The notes beneath the pieces are model-generated. The model did not search any database, was not told the DNA's origin, and saw only the letters and a list, made by a program, of their open reading frames with translations. DNA of 64,000 bases from Carposina sasakii (Eukaryota > Arthropoda > Insecta > Lepidoptera > Carposinidae): NCBI GenBank assembly GCA_014607495.2, contig CP053160.1:4836001-4900000 (forward strand). Direction: 5' to 3'. Every line of letters starts with the position of its first letter. Position 1 is the stretch's first letter. Both the position numbers and the translations under genes were made by a program. Of this stretch, positions 13,462-26,000 are shown in pieces.

Positions 13462-14236
13462 GAGCGCAGTTGCGTACTACGATGTATGAATAATAATACA
13501 TAATATTATAAAACTCCACGAGGCGCGCGACACGTGAAGCGACGTATTAGACTAGTCGGCGGGCGCGACCCTTCTATGATGCACCTTCCTTATTCAGACG
13601 AGCTAAGTTATGTATAAAACAACGCCGGTTTACTATTATAGAGCTGTCTACAACGCAAACAACGCAAAATTATAAGAAAATTAGCATTTTTATCTCCATT
13701 TGTTTGTGTCTTTGTGTGTATGTCTGTCTACGAGAATTAATTATTCATCTTAGTCATATGTAGTTTTTTTATTTTTATTGCAACTAACTAGATTCTTGGT
13801 AAAAGGATTTTTACGTAATAAATATCTTCATATCCTTTTGTGGGAAAGGTAAATATATTAACGTTACTTTTGTGATGATGGAACTATTGTGTTATTGTGG
13901 AAAACTGGGGATTTTATCCAGTACCTATACTAGGTAGGTACATTTTTACCTGTTGCGCAGGTGCAACGATAAAGACTAGTTGCATAATAATGTAATTATT
14001 AAGTACTCGTAAGTATAACAAAATGACAGGAAAATTCCGTAGTTAATTAAAGTTTTAGAATTCAATTAATACATCTAGTACTCGTATGTATACATATAAA
14101 GTGCTTTGTCTTGAAGTACTGATCAACGCACAGCCTAAACTACTGTTTTAGAGACCTAAAACTGAAACTTGAAAAAAAGATTTTGTAAATTCTCACTGGA
14201 CCGGAAATACAAAATAGTAAGATAGGTCGAATAAAT
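13462..14236. other. Non-coding intergenic DNA
   Basis: No gene recognised. A GC-richer patch occurs near 13515-13570 without coding structure. Confidence 0.4.
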
Positions 14237-14382
14237 CGGCCCCTTATTACTCGTACCTAACTAGCAAAAGCATTTTTGTACAATTTTAGCTATCGCTTTA
14301 TAGCGAAAATTGTACAATCGCTGATTCGCTATTCATATTACGCTGACATTTCAAAGCTATTGCTTTTACGTAATCAGGGGGC
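14237..14382. mobile_element. Short inverted-repeat element (CCCCTTATTAC...GTAATCAGGGGGCA), copy 1
   Basis: The left end reads CGGCCCCTTATTAC and then AACTAGCAAAAGCA. The right end carries TGCTTTTACGTAATCAGGGGGCA in inverted orientation. The core holds TAGCGAAAATTGTACAA. The copy at 58289-58478 has the same ends and core. Non-autonomous MITE inferred. Confidence 0.6.
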
Positions 14383-15750
14383 AGGTGTAAGTATCTCTAA
14401 ATACTGTAATTGGGTTACTAGGGCAACTACTGAATTCCGCGCGCCGTTCTGTGTAGCCCGCACCCGGTTCAAAGTAGGTACCTACTACTAAAGATAACAT
14501 TTCACATTCACATAGTTAATCTACAGGCTAATCAATCTTGTCCCCTTGACCTGAAACACTGTTAAATTCACGAAACTGCGCAATTACGTGATCTCACTAT
14601 GCTTGATATATTTATTTTAGTTATTTCTCGGTCATTTACCTACCTACACTGCCGATAAGGGAAAGATTAAATTAAATACCCCCCCTACCTCAATATTATT
14701 ATAATTTTTATATGAGTACCAAGTGACTTGACAGAGAGAGCGTTGGCCTATAAGAATTGGTTTAAAAGTGCCATTTAGGATTGTTCTTTAATTTGCTTAT
14801 ATTTATATATGTATGTATAATAAATAAAATTAAATAATAAAAAAAATTTTGCGTATTACTCAGTCGGTAACTGAAAAATGCGTCATGACAGCCTACAATA
14901 CTTATACTTACTGAAATAAATTATAACCGAATACCGAGTGTAATGCTAGTAGACACTCTAACGGCTTCTAATCCGAAGGAACTAACTTGCCTGACGGTTG
15001 CCTATATTGCTGAAGAAAGATCATTCATTATGAAAACATTAACTTTACGCTCTTTGTCTTGAATTCTGTGTTAAACCTAGCAAATAGCCAAGTCAATCCG
15101 CTGCAAAGTATAGGGTTATGCAAACAAGGAAGCGCGCGTGACCTATATTCTCAACCTTAGTACATACAAGAAGCAGTAAAATTAAGGATAATCCGCATAT
15201 TTCGTCTGTGTCTGATAGCGCAGACGCGTCAGCAGACTTGCCGCACACATGGACAGCGCACGCCGCGTCTGCGTGCTTTATTAGTTATCTACCGCCACGC
15301 GCGCTTCTCTAACTACTCGCACTATTGGGCGACCTTGCTTCCAATCCACAAACGATGAACACGCGGAAGGCAACTTTTGGTTAGGATGCTATTTTTATTA
15401 TTAGCCCGAATTCTTTGGATATAATGCCAACTGTATATAACTTTACAGAATCTAGAATGAATCATATTTTATATCTATTGTAAGGTTTTAAATTCAAGCA
15501 AAATCACACGAATGCCATGAGTATTTTTATGCAGCTCAGTGCACCCATCCCTCAAGAAAATTTACTTGCGTCAGTGCAGTGCTACGTTAGCCACGTACTT
15601 ATTTGAAGTGCCGAACGAGTGCACGTGTATACAAAAGACTGTATACTGCATGCCTTCCTGCTGAATTCCTCATTTCAGCACCATCTCTCACTAATATGCA
15701 CTCTAGTATCAGCTATTGTATTTAGTTTTTTAAAGTTCTATAAATTTTAA
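14383..15750. other. Non-coding intergenic DNA
   Basis: No reading frame or repeat with clear borders was recognised. A local CpG-rich stretch lies at about 15215-15320. Confidence 0.4.
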
Positions 15751-15751
15751 T

Positions 15752-15945
15752 TATATGTATAGTTTCCTCAAAAGCGTACCCTGGCTTTTCTGCTACTGCT
15801 TTTATAATATGGAGAAAAATGATTGTGATGATGAGGAGATTCCGTAGTTTTCGGGAACGTTGACGACCAAAAATCATCCTGTATGTATAGTTTCCTCACA
15901 AGCGTACCCTGGCTTTTCTGCTACTGCTCCAACAAAGCTTTTATA
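15752..15945. repeat. Imperfect direct repeat flanking a MITE half
   Basis: GTATAGTTTCCTCAAAAGCGTACCCTGGCTTTTCTGCTACTGC occurs at about 15755 and again at about 15885 (one mismatch in the shared part). The second copy carries a short extra CCAACAAAG. Between them lies 15809-15881, one terminal piece of the MITE family at 57921-58285 (inverted relative to it). Confidence 0.6.
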
Positions 15946-15950
15946 ATACT

Positions 15951-16125
15951 AGCGACCCGCCCCGACTTTGCACGAGTGCAGTGCTGATACTATACATATA
16001 AACATTCCTCGTGAATCACTCTATCTATTTAAAAAAACCGCATCAAAATCCGTTCCCTAGTTTCAGATCTAAGCATACATAGGGACGGACAGACAGCGGC
16101 AAGCGACTTTGTTTTATAATATGTA
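15951..16125 (+). repeat. RTE-like LINE 3'-end fragment, second subfamily
   Basis: Starts ACTAGCGACCCGCCCCGACTTTGCACG and contains ACCGCATCAAAATCCGTTCCCTAG and GACGGACAGACAGCGGCAAGCGACTTTG. The same blocks occur inverted at 27895-28072. Confidence 0.6.
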
Positions 16126-18051
16126 GTGATCTAATATTGCATAAGAAATTCAATCAGGTAAATATTGTAAAAAACGCAGATCTATACGCGATAGAAATCA
16201 AGAATTCGACAAGTATAGAATATTCGTTGTTTGTTGTTGTTTTCGTATTTTTTTATGTAGACTCAGCTTGAGTTTGCGTTCAAATGGCAGGTTATTATCG
16301 TTTATGGATTAAATACAAGGTCACATCTGGTACGAAACGTCCTGAACTAGACTTGTCTCCTATCATTGTCTTCAAATTACCATTGCATGATCCACACAAA
16401 GACATGAAACCACACCTTCCATAAACAGTTTGATGACTACATATTAAGGAAGACTGAATATACCTCAATATCTAAATAAATGTGTATTAAACAATATTCA
16501 GTTCACGTACCAAAGAAGGACAATGACAATTAATTTAAACTTTTACACTAAAACTTTTACTGAACCATCTTTTTTGACATTGACACTCGGTTCTTACTTT
16601 TAAATGTTTAAAGCATCTTTGTGTTGATGTTTCAGATTTTCCCATATTGTTCCCACGCATATCGAAGGTCGACCCTTCCAGAGCTTCGTGTAGAAGAGTA
16701 AGAGAGTAATATACAACAGAGGTGGTATGTTCACGACATCATGTCATCATGCCACTCAGTCCTCGGCACGGCCTCACCTTGACTTATTAAAAATTTAAAA
16801 CTAAGAAAGTAAATACGAGTACTTAAATGTCGCGACAAGCTTTTATAACATATAAATTGTGTCAAATGTGTTAAATTTGAAATGACGTTATAAATTAACA
16901 AAAAGTTTTAGTGTAAAAGTTTATTTTTTCTTTTTAGCTCATTTAAATAAAAGCCCTAAATTTTATTTTATACTTTTTAGTTTTCACCTGGTAAGTTCCT
17001 AAGTCTGTACTGTTAACCACGCATTGTCTCAAAATAGATTTTCAAGTTTTAGAAGTCCGCCACATTGGCTTAAGAGTGACGTCTCATTTTTTTCGAGTTA
17101 CTCTAGCCCTTTGATTTGATACCCATTTGCATTAAAAATAATTGGTCCGCCATTGTGGGTATGCCGCCAAAGAATGACGTTACACTGTTAATCATGCATT
17201 GTCAAACTGAATCTGCTCACCAATTTTCAGCCCAATCGGTTGAGGGCAAGTGCCTTACCCCGAACAAACATACATTGCAAGTTAAATAAAAGCTTGTAAA
17301 AAAGAACCATCTTTTTCATTGACACTCGGAAAAAAAACGGTTTGGTTTTCGAAGGCAGCAATGAGAGGACTCTATACCAACTGTTGAGATACCAACCAAC
17401 CAATTTCAACAATAAACTGTCACCGTTTTATTTACCTGACCAGGTAGATACTTCCGAAAAAATATTGAACACAAAACTGTGAGAACCTACCTTTAAGATT
17501 ACCAAACACAAAACCTATGAACAATTAAAACTATTTCAACATAATTAAAACTATTTTAACATGGAAACCAGGATATAAGAACAGCGATATTAATGATCTC
17601 TATCAAACCGTACAACGTAAATTATGGTCAGGATGATGTGTGTGTGTATATTTGTAATGCGTTTTTACATCCGCACCAGCACGCATTACGTACACACGCA
17701 ACGTTAGCAAACACATTCAGGGGTATATTTCGGTCGTCCGCCTATTGCTGCACTAGTAGTGCTAACTATAATACGCAGTCGGGCTAAATATTTACTTAGA
17801 AAGTCCCCAAGCTAGCTGACACTGAGGGCAAAATATCCATGTGCTAGCTAAATTATAAATAAATGCGATTTTGCATATTGTAGTTTGTTTGAACTTGTTA
17901 TATAATGCAAGTCATCTTACATACAAGAAAATACGTTTATATACTTATTAAAATTCAATGTATTCTCCAAGTTACAATGGCATGACATCAAGGTTTGATA
18001 ATTATAATTCAATAAAACTTTAAACAATGTTAAATTTCAGTACCTACTGTT
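16126..18051. other. Non-coding intergenic DNA downstream of the IR gene
   Basis: No coding exon recognised on either strand, including the later Atg1 exons that might be expected here. TTGACACTCGG occurs at about 16580 and 17320, suggesting repeat fragments. Confidence 0.4.
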
Positions 18052-19854
18052 TTAACATTTTTTTATTAACAGACACACACATTTTTTATCCCACAATATC
18101 TCGATAAAAAGTACTATGCAAGATAACGTTAAACCAAACGTTATTAACGCAAAGCACCCCCAAAAGTGCTCCAAAGATAGAGCTTCCACGGAATGAACAA
18201 CGCGAGTACGTGACATATGGGGTATGAAGTCAGAAATAAACTTCTGAACGAATCCTGCTTGGATCAAGTCACTCAAAATACGATTCACTGGTTTCGCTAA
18301 AGGAGAAAATTTCTTGAAAAATATTACAGCAGGACTGGTCAATATTTTCTGAGGCAATATCTGTAACTGTTTTCTGTTATTATAATTTACGAGAAAGTCT
18401 ATAACAGACTGTTTATTGATCGCAACTACCATATTAGATTCTCCACTTACTAGATCATCTAGACACTGTGTAGCATTATCGAGATCTACTCTAATCCAAT
18501 TCGTGTAGATTTCAGATATATCCTTAAAAAAGGTACTCAATGTCATAATTCCACCAAAAGGGAGGTCGTTGTGAGGACGTCACTGAATGTTTGATATAAT
18601 CCTCGTAAGATAGCAATTTTAAACAGTTATACAGTGCAGCTTGATATGCACTACGTAAAATTATGCACATCCATACCCACGTATAGAAAATGAATAGAAC
18701 AGCCCTTTTTACAGGAGTCTCTGTTGTTGGCAGACCCAACAGTATCAACCAAGTATGCCATAAAATGTAACTCCGGTGCTTTGGAGGCGTAATGCTCAAC
18801 AATCTGGCGATCTTCCTCCACGTGGCAGTCATTACAAAAGCACTCATGCTTGCCGTTCCTATGATGATTACAACAACTATTAACCATACGTTTAAATGCA
18901 CAGGACAAACTAGCTTCTTCCAGGCAGGTGTTCGGTTCGGGAGTCTGGCAACCCACACCATGTCCAAATAGTTATATGCAATGGAAGTTTGAAAATACTC
19001 ATATTTACTAGTCGACAAAGGTGCTGAGCACATAGATGCATGAGCTCTATTATTGAATACGTCACCGAGAGATCCAGTCCAATTTTTAACTAGAAGTTGA
19101 CCGAAATGTCTCCTTCTTCCGGAATGACCACTACCAGTGAAGCGTTTAATTTGTCTACCAGAAGTTTTAAGATTTCACCGTCTTCCCCTTCTACATCAGT
19201 TGCATTGTTATGTAGATACATAAAAGGTGGTTGTTCAAATGTAGATACGATTAGTGGACACCTATGGAAGCTCTTCAGTTTCTCGGGATATAATTGATTA
19301 TAGAAAATATCTTCGTTACTTTTGCTGTAGTTCATTAGATAATGGGGATGGTAATTCTCACAATTTCCAGGTAATAACGGATTATAAGATAGTAATAAAG
19401 GTTCCTGAGGAAATTCTGGATTGATCATCATGAATACAATGTTAACCACACCAACAGTTCTCAACGTTTTAAATACTTGCAACTTATCGCAAGGTTTATA
19501 CAGATTGATACAAAGTATAATGAATTTCCCACCATAGTCAAAATTAGAGTTCACCAACCAGTGCACCATACTAGATATTTCTGAGGATTCTTTGCCAACC
19601 AATACAAATTGGGGTACAGGTGCTTGAATAGATTTGTTCAACTTTACATTTTGTAAAGCAACTGATCCATGGTAATTATATAGAAACCAATCCAGAGAAG
19701 CAATATAAGAGTTGAACAAGACTAAGGTGGCATATCGCTATTCGAATTTGAGATAGGCAATTTTAGCGGCAATCACACCTAACGTCTTCAAAACTGCACT
19801 CGTATTATAAATTAAATGATCAGTACTAATTGTAGACGTAATATTGGAGTCCAT
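18052..19854 (-). CDS. Divergent ionotropic receptor (IR), intronless, frame-broken
   Basis: About 600 codons run from ATG 19854-19852 to the stop at 18052 with no introns. In order: an N-terminal domain; ligand-binding lobe S1 (CPLIVSTFEQPPFMYL, then NGEI-like GEDGEILKLLVDKL and a conserved GQLLVKNWTGSLGDVF segment); TM1 (LNVWLIVVVIIIGTASMSAF); pore loop and TM2 (LLGLPTTETPVKRAVLFIFY); the RSAYQAALY motif that replaces the iGluR SYTANLAAF; lobe S2 starting PPFGGIMTLSTFF; and TM3 near the C-terminus (HFWGCFALITFGLTLSCIVL). IRs are chemosensory ion channels in sensory-neuron membranes; single-exon genes are usual for divergent IRs. Breaks: TAG at 19740-19738 where a sense codon is expected, one base missing near 19101-19103, and one extra T in a T run (AAAA at 18556-18559 on +). 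Sequence error and recent pseudogenisation are both possible. It lies 230 bp downstream of Atg1 exon 2 on the same strand. Confidence 0.9.
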
Positions 19855-20084
19855 GTCTTTAGATATTCTAAAAAGAAATATTGTCTACAGACTAATGCAA
19901 AGTAAAACGAAGCCGCACGATATGCCATAAAGAACTGTTAGTAAATTATCATAAAATACACCGTTGCTGCGGCGTAGCTTTATATGTTAAAACTAAAACG
20001 TTTTATATTCGAATAAAACCATTAGCAGAGCTATTTACCTAATGCATTTTGGTCATTGTTGTAAAATTTACATAGTATACATAC

Positions 20085-23000
20085 CTCCATAACTACGTAG
20101 ACGTACGAAGGGCTGTCCATACAATCGTGCATAGCGACGAGGTTTTCATGGTGCAGGGCTGTAAGCTCACGAAGGATCTTTATCTCCTTCACTAGGATCT
20201 CGGACGCTTTCTGAATACCTTTCTTCGTAACTACTTTCACCGCTACCGATTGTGATGGATTCTACGGACGAAAGAAAAACCATGTTAGTAATAATTTGTT
20301 TACTTACTATTTAATAGTACATGATGATCTCCGACCGTATTTCGGCCAAGGCAACCAATCTCTACGCAGGAGATATTATAGTGCACAAGTGTGTGCGCAA
20401 ACACAGATGCACTCTCTATTCCGTTACTCTCATAGTCCGATGTGACGGAAAGCCGACTCGACCGGAGAGAGATCAGGCGCAGGACCAACGGTTTTACGTG
20501 CTTTCCGAGGCACGAGCTAAGTGACAATTTAGCAACATTAAAATCTGTACATGAAATTAATTAATTAATTGGTACTGGGATCGAACTTACGCCTCCCGCT
20601 TGGAAGGTGCACGTCTTAACCACTGGGCTATCACCGCTTAATAGTACATATAACTTATATAAAGATAATCAATAAACAGAGGTTGGTAATTAGCTCATGG
20701 TACCTATATCACACAATATCATAATTATGAAATGTGTTACAATATAACAATGGATGGAGGGAACAGACTCTTGATATAATATACAAATGGCACGGAATTA
20801 AATATAGGTATGATAATAGACCTTGTCATGGTATAATAATTTCCTCTTCCCCTTGGACCGCCTTCGGGTGTGCACGTGCTTACAGTTCCGTAATAGTGTA
20901 TTTTAGAAATTAAATAAATTTAAAGTGATTTTAAATCGTGTGTAAAAATAGCAGTGCATAAGTTTCGAGGAGTTATCTGAATTGTGTGTGAATCATCGTA
21001 TGGCCACGCCCCTTTGTCTCTGCAAGGGTGGTCTCATCCTGCCTACTGACCATATGCGTAAGCGCATAGTCTAGCCACACCCACCTCAAGACTGGATTCG
21101 CACAGAGCTTATCTACAATCCCGCCCACTAATTAAGCGAATTGTCATCGAATATTACTCCTCACTACCCATGCAATCCTAGTACAATGTCTCTGGATAAT
21201 AGCTGCATGGAGAAATCACTTTCTGATTCCGAACTGGCGTGTGTCATGGAAAAAGGAACGAAGACTCCTGAAAATCAGTATCCTCTACAGCGACAAAAAG
21301 GCTACAAACGACAACGAGAAAGCGAATTATCTCAGTTCAGAGAGGAAATGGCAAACATGATGTCTAGTATGCTTGCATCTCAAATGGCTGAAATAAAAAA
21401 GAACACAAAACTGTTAAACAACATACAACAAACTAATCGCAGCATAGAGGACGCCGTGACCTTCCTATCGGCCCAATACGAGGAATCAAGGCTTAAAATT
21501 GTACAGTTGGAGTCGGCCGCCCAGGAAGATAGAAAATATATAGCAACGCTAGAGAATAAGATAACGGACTTACTCCGGGATGGCCGGAAGGCTAATATTG
21601 AAATAAAAAATGTCCCGATTAAGAAAAGGGAATCTAAGGATGACCTGATTATCATGGTATCTAAATTGGGTGACATAATTAAATGCCCAATTAAAAAGTC
21701 CGATGTCAGAGATATATATAGAATTAGAAACAAGAAGGAAAACTTAACCACATCAACCATCATAATGGAAACAAACTCTCTGCTATTAAAAAACGAAGTG
21801 CTAAAAAAGTGTAAGGAATTTAATATTAAAAGCGCAGCTAATCTTCGCGCCAAACATCTAGGACTTAGCGATTGTCCCGACATGCCGATCTATGTCACGG
21901 AACAGCTGACGTCGCAGGCATCACGCCTTTATTTTTTAGCCCGTGAATTAAAAAAAGCGAAACTTTTCAAATATTGCTGGACAAGCTACGGTAAGGTCTA
22001 CCTTAGGCAATCTGACAACTCACCTATTGTACTCATCACAAATGAGGCCCAAATTCATCAACTTGGAAACCAACAACAACAAAGAAATGAATTGGACACA
22101 TACTCAAATGCTCCCAGTGGCTCCCAGTTACGAATCTCGACCAATAAGTGACTACAGTATGTGGTGCGATATGTCGTGCTATCTCTGGTTTGCCTTTTCG
22201 CATGTTTTAGATATAGTTTATGTAGTAATACGAGTATTCTCTGTTTAAACAACCTACCGCGACCACTGAGGTCAAATCTAACATGTCTAGCGTGTATAAC
22301 TAATGTACCTAACACTGTTTTATGCTACCCTAGTACCCTTGGCAGATGGTGTCTTCTATTTAAACTGGGATCATTAGCCAAACCTTTCAACATGGCCGAG
22401 AGTTTATATGGCAGCGTTTTGATATTGTATCCTTACTCGTGCGACCTTGGTACATTTTTCTCATATAGTTTGGGTGATTACGGCCCCATGGTTTGCATTC
22501 CATCTACACAACACATATATACACAATACATACATATTCTAAAAACTTATTACATATTTACATTACACAGGTACATACATTATAAAACACATCCTACACA
22601 CAAAAAACACATAAAAAATACACACACACACAACACACGTACTAAATCATACAGTTTTTACCTTCACTTAGTCTTTATTTCAATTATGAACAATTATATA
22701 CGCCCTGAACTATTTATAAAACTATGTTATCTTTATGCCATACAAAACCCATATCCGTTACCATTTATTATGAAGCTAATTATCACTACATCTAATGGAT
22801 AGTCAGTTATCAACTTTAAATGACTTAGATTGTATAAACGTTGTAGCCTCGCATGAATGTGAAGCTCAGTCTCTCGTTGGGCTTTTTCCAGAGGTAAAAA
22901 ACGATACTACGCTAAAATAATATCGCAAAATATTTGCAGTATTTACAGTAATTTAGACAATCTTCAAGCAACATTATCTCAACTGAGCTTTAATATCGAT

Positions 23001-26000
23001 ATCATGGTGTTAACTGAATGCAGATTAAACTCCTCCAAACCCATCCCCACCCTACCTAACTACTCTTCTTTTGCTACTTTAAACAACTGCAACCAAAACG
23101 ATGGTGTAGTTTGCTACACAAACTGTAGATTTAACTCCCTAGTATCTGAAATCAAACTCGACCAAGCGTCATGTCTACAAATAAAAACAGATAATGTAAT
23201 AATAATTGGAATTTATCGCTCGCCGTCTAACATCAATGCCTCTAGATTTATAAATTCATTATGTTCTCATCTTGAAAAGGTACAATCTGCATCTAACATA
23301 ATTATAACAGGGGATCTAAATATAAACCTTATTCCGCGTCACAAAGAACCAGCTCATGAAAGAACAAATAGAAATAAATATTTAAATATGCTATCTTCCT
23401 TCGGATTTCTACCTGGACACACCTTGCCTACTAGGAAAGGTAATTGTTTAGATCACTTTATGTTAAAAATTAATATTGGGAAAACCTCTGCTCTTACTGC
23501 TGTTATAAACTCTGCAGTCACTGATCATCTGACTATATTCTTAGCTTTATCTAACTCTATTAGGGAGAAGAAATCTATGATAACCACACGTTATAACTAC
23601 TCAGATGCCCTGATAAAACTAAACCAGAAAAATTTTGAGATTCTCGATCGTAGTGAAAACCCTCAATTTATTCTACAAAGCCTAACGAAATTTATTTCTG
23701 AATCCTTAGAGGAGAGCAAATGCGTTAAAAAAGTACCTCGTAATCAAAAAATCATTAAACCATGGATCACACCTGGTATACTCAGATGCATAAGAAACAG
23801 AGATCGAATGAAACTAAAATTACGTTCTGACCCATACAATGAGATACTGAATATAACATTCAGGCGTTATCGCAACTATTGTAACAACTTGATTAAGAAA
23901 CTCAAAAGATTGCATGATAGGGATCTGTTAGCAAAATCAGAAAATAACCCGAAGGCCATGTGGAAAACGGTTAAAAAGATCACTAATTACAAAATAAAAG
24001 ACAACAATGGTCTGGAATTGTTGAATGTAGGTAAATGTCCTACTAGTTCAGTAAATCATGTCAACGATTTTTTTGCTAATGTCGGTAGAAACCTAGCTCT
24101 AAGAATTTCCTCTGACATACCCTCAAATCACGCCATTGCGAATACCTCTATAAACATTAACAATTCCTCATCGCTAGTGTTATTTGAGACTGACGATAAA
24201 GAGGTGGATGGTGTTCTCGCTGGACTCAAAATGACAGTGCTCCGGGATGGGATGGCATCCCGACGAAGTTTCTGAAACTGGCTAGACTTACTATTGTCCC
24301 GGTCATTAGAAGGATGGTCAATATCTGTTTCAGTCGGGGCGTATTTCCTTCTGCACTTAAAATAGCTGTCGTAACTCCGGTATACAAGGGTGGTGAGAGA
24401 GATGATGTCAACAACTACAGACCCATATCTGTACTGTCTGTAATATCAAAAATTTTTGAAAAAATTATAAATAATAGATTAATTGGTTACCTTAATAAAT
24501 TCAACATTCTCTCTAATAATCAATATGGCTTCAGACAAAACAGATCCACGGAGGACGCCATATTAGCCCTTACCCAAGAAATCACTCGCCACGTCGACAG
24601 CGGTCGTAAATGTCTGGCTGTATTCCTGGACCTCCGTAAAGCCTTTGATACCGTTTCTCTCCCCATACTTGTGAGTAAGTTGGAATGCATGGGCATTAGA
24701 GGCACCCCACTGAAGTTACTATCAGACTACCTTCATGAGCGGACTCAGAAGGTCAAAATTGGTGGCTTTGTAAGCAGTCAACAATATATCACATTTGGTG
24801 TTCCTCAGGGGAGTGTCCTGGGTCCAACACTCTTCTTAACCTACATTAATGACCTGACAAACCTCAACCTGGAAGGGGGCTGTGTGTTTTCATATGCTGA
24901 TGACACAGTAGTAGTCTTTAATGAGAGTACTTGGGAAGCGGTCCACGTCAGGGCGGAACAGGGTCTTGCTAGGATTGCGAATTGGTTGCAATATAACTTT
25001 CTTACACTTAATTCTTCTAAGTCGAACTACATGTGTTTCTCCAAGTACGGTTGCACCCAGCCATCGAAAGCCCTCGGATTAAGATTGCATTATTGCAATC
25101 ACAATAATCCTACTCCATGTAGTTGCGATACCCTTGACAAAGTATCCTCAACAAAATACCTTGGCATAATCCTAGATCAGAGGCTCTCATGGTTCCAGCA
25201 TATAGAACACCTAAATGGCAGGATAAGAAAGCTTATATGGATCTTTAAAATGCTAAGACCAGTTGCATCACTACCACTTTTGAAAAAACTATATATTTCC
25301 CTTGCTCAATCGATTATGACTTATTGTATTCCGGTCTGGGGTGGGGCCTGCAAAACTAAATTCTTGGAAGTAGAGAGAGCACAGAGATGTCTGCTGAAGG
25401 TTGCATTCTCAAAGCCCTACAGATATCCTACATTCGATCTATATAAAGAGTGTGATCTTCTTTCTATGCGCAAATTATATATCACCAACTCAGTTATTAA
25501 ATTGCATATGACCTTACCATATTATCCACAACAACCATCACGAAGGAGAAACTACGTGGTGGCTTCTATACCAATTACTAGATCTAAATTTGCTAAAATA
25601 CAGTTCGGAGCGCAATCACCTTATCTTTATAACCGTATTAACAAGCTAATCAATATTTACCCATTACAAACTCGCTTCTGTAAAACAGAGATAACATCGT
25701 GGTTAAAAACCTTATCCTACGAGGATGTGGAAGCATTAATGGCTTATGTAACATAGTGTCCACCTAAACTATACTATACAGCCTTATATAGCTAATAAAT
25801 AGTAATGTGCCAGGCTAACACTTTTGACTCATACACACAGAAGCACATATATATGAACAAATACGCACACACTTTATACACACACACACATACATAGACG
25901 CTCACGTATATACATACTTTATTTGAATATGATTGATTAGTACTTAATGTATACATTGCCTTAAAGTAAGTAGTTTTAAGTTTTAAGTTTTGAGTAGACT

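Noticed and set aside
21141..22151. Integrated baculovirus gene (FP25K)
   Set aside because: The similarity is to the domain as found in LINE ORF1s; the downstream endonuclease/RT ORF and LINE tail show it belongs to a retrotransposon.
22500..22640. CRISPR-like spaced repeats
   Set aside because: Only simple ACAC/ATAC microsatellite sequence inside a LINE spacer; no regular repeat-spacer structure in a eukaryotic genome.
22161..22802. 213-codon ORF between the LINE ORFs
   Set aside because: It translates the AC-rich spacer of the LINE into His/Thr/Tyr repeats and overlaps the end of neither ORF in a meaningful way; spacer sequence.
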